64,000 nucleotides of DNA from Ruminococcus flavefaciens (lineage in GTDB: Bacteria; Bacillota; Clostridia; Oscillospirales; Ruminococcaceae). The DNA lies in contig NZ_FPIP01000010.1 of NCBI RefSeq assembly GCF_900119075.1, positions 111,335-175,334 of the forward strand, in the 5' to 3' direction. A program made the translations under genes and the position numbers. Under the pieces are notes generated by a model. It was not told the DNA's origin. It was given only the letters and a program-made list of their open reading frames with translations, and made no database searches. This document shows, one piece after another, positions 44,168-52,778 of the stretch (the first letter of the stretch is position 1; each line of letters begins with the position of its first letter).

Positions 44168-46237
44168 TCATTTGAGCTCGGTCATGCTCCTGAGACCTAT
44201 TGCCAGAGTTGAAGCATTATGCAGGAGAGCAGATGTTGCAGGCGGCAATACGCCAAGAACTCCGAGACCGATAAGTCCGCCGTTGAAGCCGATGATAGTA
44301 CGGTAGTTCCAGCCGATACGGGACATCAGCGCATTGCTCAGACGTTTCAGCTCAACAAGTGCGTACAGGTCGTCGGCGGATATGGTGATATCTGCTATCT
44401 CACGGGCAATGGCAGCTCCTGTACTGATAGCGACGCCTGCGTCGGCTTCGCTGAGCGCAGGTGAATCGTTTACACCGTCGCCTATCATTACCACCTTACG
44501 TCCTGCCTCATGCTCGGCACGTATGAACGCAGCCTTGTCCTCGGGAAGTACCTCCGCATGATACTCATCAACGCCTACCTTTTCAGCAACAGCCTTAGCT
44601 GTGCGCTCGTTGTCTCCCGTCATCATGACTACCCTTGATATGCCGTATTCGTGCAGCTTCTCAATTACATCGGCAGCTTCTTCACGAAGCGGATCTTCAA
44701 TGCAGATAACAGCTGCCACCTCGCCGCCAATGGCAAGATAAAGGTGAGAATACTCTTTTGGCAGATGTCTGAAAACACGCTCGTCAGGCGGAGTACACTG
44801 CTCGTCCTCGATAATGAAATGATGACTTCCTATAAGCACGCGCTCTCCCTCTACCATACTGGAAATGCCGTGTGCTACGACGTACTCGACCTTTGAATGG
44901 AACTCCTCGTGGATAAGACCGCGCTTTTCAGCCTCGGCAACTACTGCATTGGCTATGGAGTGAGGATAATGCTCCTCAAGGCAAGCCGCCATACGAAGCA
45001 TTTCGTCCTCGTCACGGTCTCCGAAGGTTATGACCTGTGCGACTCTCGGGCTTGAATGTGTGAGAGTTCCCGTCTTATCAAAAACTATGGTGTCAGCCTC
45101 GGCAATTGCTTCCATGAAGCGTCCGCCCTTTACAGTTATGCCTGCGCGGCTGCAATCACGCATTGCAGAAAGTACAGAGATAGGCATTGCAAGCTTCAGC
45201 GCACAGGAAAAGTCCACCATAAGTATGGACAGCGCTTTTGCAGCATTTCGTGTCAGCAGCCATGTCAGCAGAGTACCGCCCAAGCTCCACGGAACAAGCT
45301 TATCCGCAAGATGTGAAGCCTTGTCCTCAGCAGCGGATTTCAGCTTTTCTGACTCCTCTATCATCTTCACGATACGGTCATAGCGTCCGCCGCCTGCGGT
45401 ATTCTCAACGGCTATGGTACATTCGCCGTCCTCAACAACAGTACCTGCGTATACGTAGGCTCCCTCTGACTTGTGAACAGGTACGGATTCGCCTGTCATT
45501 GAAGCCTGATTCACCATTGCGTCTCCCGATACTACCTTGCCGTCGAGAGGTATCATAGAGCCTGTTCTCACAACTACCATATCTCCCTTGCTGACTTCAT
45601 TAACAGGCATGAGGACCTCCTGTCCGTCGGAAGTCTTGGTCCACACCTGTTCAACTCCGAGAGACATAGTTCTTGCAAGGTCGTCTATGGACTTTCTGTG
45701 AGTCCACTCGTCAAGGATATCACCAACATTCAGCAGGAACATTACAGAGTCTGCGGTCTTGAAATCGCCGCGGAGAAGTGATACTCCTATCGCTGTTGCG
45801 TCAAGCACTGATACCTCCAGCCTGCCCTTCAAAAGACATTTCAGTCCCCGAAATATGTACTTTGCCGCTTTTATAACAGCCATTATCCTGCGGAGCGGCA
45901 TAGGCAGAATGAGCTTGTTCACAAATCTTCTTATAACTACCGCCGCAAGCTTCTCCTCGTACTGCTTGTTAAGCTTTCTGCCTGTATGCTCGGGAACAAG
46001 AGATGTGTTTTTCTCATCGTCAAAGGAAAACGCAGACAGCTCTCCTATTATTTTCTCCCTCGGGCAGGTATAAGCGATAACGATATCACAGGTGCGTTCA
46101 AAGACCTGAACTCTTGTTACACCCGATACCGCATACAGCACATATTCCGCTGTATCAGCCTGTTTCAGCGTCATGCGGCTTATGCAGAAACGCACTCGCA
46201 TACGTCCTTTTGATTCGTGCATTATCTTACATTTCAT
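44168..46237 (-). CDS. P1B-type heavy-metal ATPase without a CPx motif
   Basis: The 689-residue pump has an N-terminal HMA-like domain without its CxxC pair (RMRVRFCISRMTLKQADTAEYVLYAV). The actuator loop is MTGESVPVHKSEG, the phosphorylation site DKTGTLTHSSP and the hinge GDGVNDSPALSEADAG. The membrane metal site, normally CPC, SPC or TPC, here reads DFSCALKLAMPISV, and the nucleotide-domain HP pair is replaced by HYPHS. This group of Firmicutes ATPases, linked to DUF6110, probably exports a transition metal; the metal is unknown. The ATG at 46237 follows AAGAGGTG; a GTG three codons earlier is inside the ribosome site. Confidence 0.88.
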   Translation of the reverse strand: MKCKIMHESKGRMRVRFCISRMTLKQADTAEYVLYAVSGVTRVQVFERTCDIVIAYTCPREKIIGELSAFSFDDEKNTSLVPEHTGRKLNKQYEEKLAAVVIRRFVNKLILPMPLRRIMAVIKAAKYIFRGLKCLLKGRLEVSVLDATAIGVSLLRGDFKTADSVMFLLNVGDILDEWTHRKSIDDLARTMSLGVEQVWTKTSDGQEVLMPVNEVSKGDMVVVRTGSMIPLDGKVVSGDAMVNQASMTGESVPVHKSEGAYVYAGTVVEDGECTIAVENTAGGGRYDRIVKMIEESEKLKSAAEDKASHLADKLVPWSLGGTLLTWLLTRNAAKALSILMVDFSCALKLAMPISVLSAMRDCSRAGITVKGGRFMEAIAEADTIVFDKTGTLTHSSPRVAQVITFGDRDEDEMLRMAACLEEHYPHSIANAVVAEAEKRGLIHEEFHSKVEYVVAHGISSMVEGERVLIGSHHFIIEDEQCTPPDERVFRHLPKEYSHLYLAIGGEVAAVICIEDPLREEAADVIEKLHEYGISRVVMMTGDNERTAKAVAEKVGVDEYHAEVLPEDKAAFIRAEHEAGRKVVMIGDGVNDSPALSEADAGVAISTGAAIAREIADITISADDLYALVELKRLSNALMSRIGWNYRTIIGFNGGLIGLGVLGVLPPATSALLHNASTLAIGLRSMTELK

Positions 46238-46286
46238 ATTTATCACCTCTTACAAAAACAGACCGTCAGAGCGGTCTGTTTCGGTT

Positions 46287-46583
46287 TTATTCTTCACTTG
46301 TGTCTGCGATCTCCTCGCACTGGTCTGCGATAACAGCAGCTTCTTCCTCGGCTGCTCTCTGCTCGTTTATCTCCTTTGCGTCGGAAAGGATATCATCGCA
46401 GTTCTCGCGGACTGTAGTTACGGTCTCCATAACGTTTTCCTTTGCACGTAGAACAGCGGCAGTAGCGTGGGTATAGCACTTCTTGGCGTCCTTGCTCGAA
46501 AGGACTCTGATACCTGCTGTGCCGAAAAATACGCCTCCTGCGAACAGACCTATTTTCTTCCATGGGATATTATTCAGTTTCAT
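46287..46583 (-). CDS. DUF6110-family protein
   Basis: The 98-residue protein has one helix near the start (IGLFAGGVFFGTAGIRVL) followed by a Lys/Ala and Glu-rich amphipathic tail (SSKDAKKCYTHATAAVLRAKE). It fits the small DUF6110 family that sits beside this kind of P-type ATPase. It is 49 bases upstream of the ATPase gene and surely co-transcribed; perhaps a membrane chaperone for it. Ribosome site TGAGGTGAT. Confidence 0.8.
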   Translation of the reverse strand: MKLNNIPWKKIGLFAGGVFFGTAGIRVLSSKDAKKCYTHATAAVLRAKENVMETVTTVRENCDDILSDAKEINEQRAAEEEAAVIADQCEEIADTSEE

Positions 46584-46689
46584 AAGATCACCTCAGTAAA
46601 AATGTCGAAATATGTGGTTTCGTTATACTTATGATACCATATGTAACAAGCCTCTTCCGCTCCGAAAGGATAAAAGTTGGTATACCGTA

Positions 46690-47508
46690 CTAATAATCAA
46701 GCTGCGGCAATATAGAACGCTTTTTGAATTTCCTTTTCCTTTTTCGCTCCATTTGGTAATTTTTGGGAGCTATCCCCATTACATCACGAAACGCGCTTGA
46801 AAACTTGCTTGCGTTGCAGTAGCCTACTTCCTCGGCGATGTCTATTATCTTCATCTCGGTATTCCTGAGAAGCTCCGCCGCACGAAACATCTTCCTGTTT
46901 TTCGCATAGGTGTAAACAGGACAGCCAAAAGTCTGGCGGAAACGATTTTTCATCGTAGTCTGGTCGATGCCGTAAAGCTCGGAAAGCTGTGCGATGGTGT
47001 AATGCTCGCACAGGTTTTCGCAGATAAAGCTGCCTATTTTTCGGATATGCCCCCTGCTCTCAGCAGCTGAGCCGCTCTTTCCGCCCATGAGCATAAGCAG
47101 CTCCAGTACTTTTATCCTGAGCATAGATGTGCCTGAAGTATCATCTATCTCTGAAAACAGCCTTTGCATATTATCGTCCGCAGTGAAAATGTGCTGTTCG
47201 CAGCTCTGCATATTCCGCAGTATATCAGGCATATCAAGAAGCTCCGAAAAAGCATTGCTGTTATAGCTCGAATCTATCAGCAGTGTGATACCGCAATAGT
47301 CCGCCGAACAGACAGTATGGCAGTCAGAGCGCTCATCACGAACGGCAATAATGCAGTTATTCGCCGTCAGATAGCTGTATTCGCCGTTGATGAAATATTC
47401 ACATATGCCGCTTCTGCAAAAGCTTACTTCTATTGAGTTTTCCTTGCTGATATCATCAGCTCTCCCGACGATAAGTCTTATATCGGGAAATATCTGAAAT
47501 TCCGCCAC
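46690..47508 (-). CDS. AraC-family transcriptional regulator
   Basis: The 272-residue regulator has an N-terminal cupin-like sensor half and a C-terminal pair of helix-turn-helix units (about 170-265: YTIAQLSELYGIDQTTMKNRFRQTFG, then IIDIAEEVGYCNASKFSSAFRDVMGIAPKNY), the order of siderophore-type AraC regulators such as PchR. It heads towards the DUF6110-ATPase genes and its own promoter carries the shared GTTAT-N6-CTAAC site. It is thus a target, and possibly a controller, of the metal island. Start at 47508, with GGCGGTGAT upstream. Confidence 0.92.
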   Translation of the reverse strand: MAEFQIFPDIRLIVGRADDISKENSIEVSFCRSGICEYFINGEYSYLTANNCIIAVRDERSDCHTVCSADYCGITLLIDSSYNSNAFSELLDMPDILRNMQSCEQHIFTADDNMQRLFSEIDDTSGTSMLRIKVLELLMLMGGKSGSAAESRGHIRKIGSFICENLCEHYTIAQLSELYGIDQTTMKNRFRQTFGCPVYTYAKNRKMFRAAELLRNTEMKIIDIAEEVGYCNASKFSSAFRDVMGIAPKNYQMERKRKRKFKKRSILPQLDY

Positions 47509-47526
47509 ACTATCACCGCCTTATAA

Positions 47527-47542
47527 GTTAGCCGTTTATAAC
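47527..47542 (-). promoter_or_regulatory. Consensus operator at the AraC gene promoter
   Basis: GTTATAAACGGCTAAC on the minus strand, at the predicted start point. Confidence 0.65.
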
Positions 47543-47548
47543 AGAATA

Positions 47549-47577
47549 ATATTATCACTTAAGGTAATATGTGTCAA
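47549..47577 (-). promoter_or_regulatory. Promoter of the AraC-family gene
   Basis: TTGACA, 17-base spacer, TAATAT on the minus strand. Confidence 0.75.
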
Positions 47578-47667
47578 TACAAAAACAAAATTTCTGTATA
47601 GTTATCTACTTCTAACTAATTAAAGCCTAATAAATTTGTTAGTGTATACAAATATATTTTTTACGAA

Positions 47668-47696
47668 TTGACACCTAATCTCAACGGTGCTATAAT
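47668..47696 (+). promoter_or_regulatory. eno: Consensus promoter of eno
   Basis: Perfect TTGACA, 17-base spacer, perfect TATAAT. The transcript should begin near 47703. Confidence 0.9.
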
Positions 47697-47702
47697 CAGT
47701 AT

Positions 47703-47718
47703 GTTAGATATCTCTAAC
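47703..47718 (+). promoter_or_regulatory. Operator-like palindrome at the eno transcription start
   Basis: GTTAGATATCTCTAAC has the arms and spacing of the metal-island operator and sits exactly at the predicted +1. It could instead be a 5'-end hairpin that stabilises the message. Confidence 0.55.
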
Positions 47719-47734
47719 ACGAATAAATCATTAC

Positions 47735-47820
47735 AGCAGGCTCCTTTCGGTTATACAAAATAAGTGCGAATATTTTGTATTTTTGAGCCTGCTAACGCCA
47801 ATAATGTGATAAGTCACATT
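47735..47820 (+). promoter_or_regulatory. Structured 5' leader of eno
   Basis: AGCAGGCTC (47735) pairs with GAGCCTGCT (47785), enclosing ATACAAAAT/ATTTTGTAT (47753, 47772). A second hairpin, AATGTGA-TAAG-TCACATT, follows at 47803-47820, 26 bases before the start codon. No T-run. Confidence 0.6.
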
Positions 47821-47833
47821 AAATATATTATAA

Positions 47834-49144
<1,311 letters not shown>

Positions 49145-49187
49145 GCAAATAACACTGAAATCTCCATGAACCTTCCTATTCATAATA

Positions 49188-49220
49188 AAACTCGCCTGTA
49201 TTTTCACACAGGCGAGTTTT
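49188..49220 (+). terminator. Terminator of eno
   Basis: AACTCGCCTGT, 7-nt loop, ACAGGCGAGTT followed by TTTTATTTTT. Confidence 0.92.
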
Positions 49221-49254
49221 TTATTTTTGTATAGATCATCGCAAGGCAAGCCTT

Positions 49255-50037
49255 TTACCCGAGAGCAACGTCCAGAGTCATCATAAGCGTAAAGCCAACA
49301 GAAAACATTATTACTCCTATATTCGAGTGTTCTCCCTCAGACATTTCGGGAATGAGCTCCTCAACTACAACGTATATCATTGCTCCTGCGGCAAAGCTTA
49401 GCAGATATGGCATCACAGGCAGAAGATGACTTGCAAAAAGTATGGTGAGAAGCGCTCCTGCAGGCTCAACCGCTCCCGAAAGAACACCTCCCGCAAAGGC
49501 TTTCGCCTTGCTTTTTCCCTCGCCGTGAAGCGGCATGGAGATTATGGCTCCCTCGGGAAAATTCTGTATCGCAATACCAAGCGCGAGAGCTAATGTGCCG
49601 CCTGCGGTCATATCCGCAGAGCGTGTAACAAAGCCTGCATAAACTATGCCTACAGCCATTCCCTCGGGGATATTATGCAGAGTTACCGCAAGTATCATCA
49701 TTGTCGTTTTTGCAAGCCTGCTTTCAGGTCCCTCTGCTTTTTCCGCATTCATGTGCAAATGAGGGATAACACTGTCAAGCAGCAGAAGAAACAGGATACC
49801 GAGCCAGAATCCGACTGCCACAGGCATAAAAGCAAGCTTTCCCATGCTGTCCGCCATATCCATGGCAGGGATAATAAGGCTCCATATCGAAGCGGCTGTC
49901 ATCACACCTGCGGCAAAGCCTGTCAGTGCTCGCTGTACACTTCTGCTCAGGGCTTGCTTCATAAAGAATACACAGCCCGAACCTGCCGCCGTCCCGAGAA
50001 AAGGCAGCAGCAGACCGCTGACGATCTCCTTTTGCAT
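49255..50037 (-). CDS. ZIP-family metal transporter (ZupT/GufA type)
   Basis: The 260-residue transporter has about eight membrane helices. The metal sites are in helix IV (LHNIPEGMAVG) and helix V (IQNFPEGAIISMPL). A short His-containing loop (HLHMNAEKAEG) precedes helix IV. ZIP proteins bring zinc, iron or manganese into the cytoplasm. It extends the metal island. It lies 24 bases downstream of the methyltransferase gene, in the same transcript. Start at 50037 behind AAGGCGGTG. Confidence 0.93.
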   Translation of the reverse strand: MQKEIVSGLLLPFLGTAAGSGCVFFMKQALSRSVQRALTGFAAGVMTAASIWSLIIPAMDMADSMGKLAFMPVAVGFWLGILFLLLLDSVIPHLHMNAEKAEGPESRLAKTTMMILAVTLHNIPEGMAVGIVYAGFVTRSADMTAGGTLALALGIAIQNFPEGAIISMPLHGEGKSKAKAFAGGVLSGAVEPAGALLTILFASHLLPVMPYLLSFAAGAMIYVVVEELIPEMSEGEHSNIGVIMFSVGFTLMMTLDVALG

Positions 50038-50061
50038 GATACACCGCCTTTCTCCCCTTCT

Positions 50062-50859
50062 TTACCACCTGAACGTTGCCCAGCGGTCGTTCATTTTAGG
50101 CAGCAGCAGTGCAAAGAGCTTTCCTCGTATGCTGTATTTTCTCATTTCTTCATTAAAGCTGTGTTCCTCCACGAACTCTATCCCCTCTGTCAGGTCAGCA
50201 ATTTCCTGTCCCGAATCAGTACCTGACATGAAATGTGCATTGGTATTTTTTACCGTATCGTGGTGCTTTTCACTTTTCTGCATAGCCTTGCAGTTCTGCT
50301 CCGCAATGAGTATACCTCCGTTCGGGAAATTGTTTTTCAGAACTTCAAGAAAAGTGCGTATCTGATCAAGCGTCAGGTACATAAACAATCCCTCAGCTAT
50401 GAAAACAGGCTTTGATTTTCTGCCTGCAAGTGCGTCCTTCACCTGTCCGCACCAGTTATCTTCAAGTGCATTTCCTGCTATCATGGTAACACGCTCATGC
50501 TGTGGGTACGCTTTTCTTCTTGCTGCGATAGAATCAGGAAGATCAAGATCAAACCACAGTATTTTTCCGTTATCAACTCTTTCAAATCGGTTATCAAAGC
50601 CTGCTCCCACATTCACGATAACTGTATTGGGAGCATTCTGAATAATACCCTTTAACTGGCGGTCGAGCATTATGGTTCGTGCAACAACACCTTCGTGAGA
50701 CATGAATTTGTCGTAGGGTTTTGTGTCGATTTTCAGCGCTTTGATTATCTCAACAGCCTTGTTGTCTTTGATACGGGCATTCTTTCGCAGGGTTTCATTT
50801 GCCTTGACTGCCAGAGGAATAAGCGCAGTTGTCTGCACATCGCCTAATCTTAATTCCAT
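50062..50859 (-). CDS. Leucine carboxyl methyltransferase-family SAM methyltransferase
   Basis: The 265-residue enzyme matches the PPM1/LCMT (Omt-type) family: MLDRQLKGIIQ, the SAM loop TVIVNVGAGFDNRFERVDN, FDLDLPDSIAARRK and AEGLFMYLTLDQIRTFL. Bacterial members have few known substrates. The ATG at 50859 fits AAAGGAGTAATTACT. It is first in an operon with the ZIP gene, behind a promoter with the shared operator. That context hints at a role in metal handling, for example in making or changing a metallophore, but no such substrate is known here. Confidence 0.88.
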   Translation of the reverse strand: MELRLGDVQTTALIPLAVKANETLRKNARIKDNKAVEIIKALKIDTKPYDKFMSHEGVVARTIMLDRQLKGIIQNAPNTVIVNVGAGFDNRFERVDNGKILWFDLDLPDSIAARRKAYPQHERVTMIAGNALEDNWCGQVKDALAGRKSKPVFIAEGLFMYLTLDQIRTFLEVLKNNFPNGGILIAEQNCKAMQKSEKHHDTVKNTNAHFMSGTDSGQEIADLTEGIEFVEEHSFNEEMRKYSIRGKLFALLLPKMNDRWATFRW

Positions 50860-50953
50860 AGTAATTACTCCTTTATTCAATTCTTTTCATTATGTCCGCG
50901 GTAAAACTCACATTGTATGCCGCAGATCGCTTACGATCATGTCTGCCTTAAAT

Positions 50954-51030
50954 ACTAACTTTCAGTTAGCCAAAACAAACTTGTCAACAAAAATAAAAGG
51001 GTAGCCCCTTTGCAGTTAGTATTTAATAAC
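50954..51030 (-). promoter_or_regulatory. Operators upstream of the methyltransferase-ZIP operon
   Basis: GTTATTAAATACTAAC (51015-51030, minus strand) is identical to the site at 40455-40470 and overlaps the predicted start. About 50 bases downstream in the leader is CTAACTTTCAGTTAG (50955-50969), an inverted repeat with a 5-bp centre like that at 40444-40460. Confidence 0.65.
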
Positions 51031-51059
51031 ATTATATCACATAATAATTTCTTTGTCAA
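51031..51059 (-). promoter_or_regulatory. Promoter of the methyltransferase-ZIP operon
   Basis: TTGACA, 17-base spacer, TATAAT on the minus strand. Confidence 0.85.
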
Positions 51060-51065
51060 TACGCC

Positions 51066-51260
51066 TCATGTCACTTCCTTAATTGTTAATCTATCAGCAT
51101 TTACTGTAAGCGGTGCCTGCATAGAGATCTCATGGCAGATCTGGGCAACATCTGCAATAAGACTCGCCGCTATGCTGTGAAACTCGAAGATGTTATCATC
51201 TTCATCGCTAATAACATCGTGAAGAAGGTCGATAAGCACCTGAAACTGCTTGAAAAACAT
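51066..51260 (-). CDS. Possible small acidic protein
   Basis: A 64-codon frame (FFKQFQVLIDLLHDVISDEDD near the start, then AASLIADVAQICHEIS) has protein-like composition, but no clear ribosome site precedes its ATG. Its stop lies just upstream of the methyltransferase promoter. No family is recognised. It could be a decayed remnant. Confidence 0.4.
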   Translation of the reverse strand: MFFKQFQVLIDLLHDVISDEDDNIFEFHSIAASLIADVAQICHEISMQAPLTVNADRLTIKEVT

Positions 51261-51283
51261 ATATAATATTACCGCTCAGGAGT

Positions 51284-51305
51284 CAAATCCTGAGCAGTTC
51301 ACTTT
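51284..51305. terminator. Hairpin upstream of the small ORF
   Basis: GCTCAGGA, GTCAAA, TCCTGAGC. A second barrier after the terminator at 51346-51380. Confidence 0.6.
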
Positions 51306-51345
51306 TGTTGCGCTATTTTATATGTGCAATTTCATGCAAAAAATA

Positions 51346-51380
51346 ATCCGCAGGAACTCCGTTAAGAAATTCCTGCGGAT
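51346..51380 (-). terminator. Terminator of the 51385-52137 gene
   Basis: ATCCGCAGGAA and TTCCTGCGGAT pair around a 13-nt loop; TTTTTTGCATG follows on the minus strand. Confidence 0.88.
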
Positions 51381-51384
51381 CTTA

Positions 51385-52137
51385 TTATTTCACAGCAAAT
51401 TGTGCATTTGGCACTAACTGTACAAGAACATTCAGTACCTCTGTCATATCCGCTCTGTAAACGGAGTATTCATGAGTTTTTCCACTCATATCCGTTACAA
51501 ATAATACATCATAGCGATTATCTCCTGTTATGCCCTGTGACTTGCGGTACATTCTGCTTACAGCATTTACTGCGACAGTTGATACCACTGTATCCATGAC
51601 ATTGCCTTTTATCAGAAATGTTGCTGAATCAGGAACAGTACTTGGTTCTATGCGCTTTATTTCCTTTAACTCAAGGTAGTCCTTGAAGTTTCCACCGTTT
51701 ACGATACATTTGTCAGAAATGAGTATACCGAAAGGTGCTCCATTCATCTGAGAAACAAAACGCGGTTTTGAAAGTCCGTCGTTAATATTATGAGCTATCA
51801 TTTCAGCGGTACCATATTTTCTGAAAAGAGGAGCATTTTTTATGCTGATAAGCTTCACCAGTGCAATTACACAAAGAGCAATTGATACTGCACTGAGAAC
51901 TGCTCCTATGATCGCAAAAATATGAGTCCAGCCAAGCTGCGTGCCGCAGAACACTGTGCAGAAAACTATTATTGCTCCTGCAACTGCAGCTGCAGCGAGA
52001 AATGCACCGTAATTGCCCTGCATTTCCTTGCGTATTTCCTGAGCTGTTATTTTTGATATCGTATTATCACTTCCTTTTTTAAAAGAGAACGAATACAGGT
52101 GACTTGCACCTGTATTCGTGTAATGTTTGATATGCAT
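51385..52137 (-). CDS. Hypothetical membrane protein
   Basis: The frame has 250 codons from the ATG at 52137. Two adjacent membrane helices (about 46-65 and 72-95) are followed by a cytoplasmic-looking beta-rich domain of about 150 residues (FVSQMNGAPFGILISDKCIV, TFLIKGNVMDTVVSTVAVN). I do not recognise the family. The start is in doubt: a perfect 13-bp hairpin that looks like the upstream gene's terminator lies inside codons 7-17. No good ATG follows it until codon 40; an AAAAAAGGAAGTG site sits before an in-frame ATA codon. Upstream neighbour is the immunity gene. Confidence 0.7.
   Translation of the reverse strand: MHIKHYTNTGASHLYSFSFKKGSDNTISKITAQEIRKEMQGNYGAFLAAAAVAGAIIVFCTVFCGTQLGWTHIFAIIGAVLSAVSIALCVIALVKLISIKNAPLFRKYGTAEMIAHNINDGLSKPRFVSQMNGAPFGILISDKCIVNGGNFKDYLELKEIKRIEPSTVPDSATFLIKGNVMDTVVSTVAVNAVSRMYRKSQGITGDNRYDVLFVTDMSGKTHEYSVYRADMTEVLNVLVQLVPNAQFAVK
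52089..52119 (-). terminator. Terminator of the Rhs toxin-immunity operon
   Basis: ACGAATACAGGTG, 5-nt loop, CACCTGTATTCGT, then TCTCTTTT on the minus strand. It overlaps the apparent start of the next ORF. Confidence 0.8.
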
Positions 52138-52199
52138 TAGAATTGTTAAATGTAATTTCTGTTAATTGCCGTTGAGAGATTTAAGCATGTTTTAATTTT

Positions 52200-52778
52200 T
52201 TACATATCCATTTCTGATAATTTTATAAAACTTAAATTTGTAAGTTTGGCTTTTGATAATTTCTTTTTTAAGTTTTCATCAACTATAGGTATGTTAGTTA
52301 AATTGTCGAAAGCAAATATATCGCTTTTATCATATTTTTGATTATTAAAACTTAGTCCAATCACAGTGTCTTCCATTGGAAGATTTCTTCCACAGAAATC
52401 ACATTTAGGCAATATATTCGATTGCAAATCCATCATAAAACCGCAACGCCCCGTAATAATTAATTCATAATAAACAAAATCCTTAAAATCAGATTCTGTT
52501 TGGGCTTTATCCCAACCTATTACGGTGGCCTTTTTAACAGTATATCCTGTTAGATTCCACTCTTTTAATAAATCAAGAAATTTTTGCGAAACAAAAAGGA
52601 AGCCACAATACATATAAAAATCACATGGGTCACCTTTAATTTCAAATTTTACAGGTTCATTTGACGAAAGATGATTTCCACCGCAATGTTCACAATAATC
52701 AGATTTCCATTTATTAACATCAGGAGGAAAGAATATTTCTTTTCTACCAAAATATTTGTTCATTATAAAATAATACAT
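52200..52778 (-). CDS. Double-CXXCG immunity protein (SitI6-like)
   Basis: The 192-residue protein has two CXXCG motifs, YCEHCGGNH at about 28-36 and KCDFCGRNL at about 127-135. Between them are a FEIKGDPCDFYMYCG stretch, FLVSQ-type and WNLTGYTVKKATVIGW sequence and a YELIITGRCGF strand. This is the layout of the Gmx_para_CXXCG (SitI6) family, immunity proteins to SitA6 toxins in Myxococcus. Its ATG abuts the stop codon of the Rhs toxin (TAAATG), so translation is coupled and the toxin never appears without it. AT-rich like the toxin tip. The family link is by motif and position. Confidence 0.75.
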   Translation of the reverse strand: MYYFIMNKYFGRKEIFFPPDVNKWKSDYCEHCGGNHLSSNEPVKFEIKGDPCDFYMYCGFLFVSQKFLDLLKEWNLTGYTVKKATVIGWDKAQTESDFKDFVYYELIITGRCGFMMDLQSNILPKCDFCGRNLPMEDTVIGLSFNNQKYDKSDIFAFDNLTNIPIVDENLKKKLSKAKLTNLSFIKLSEMDM

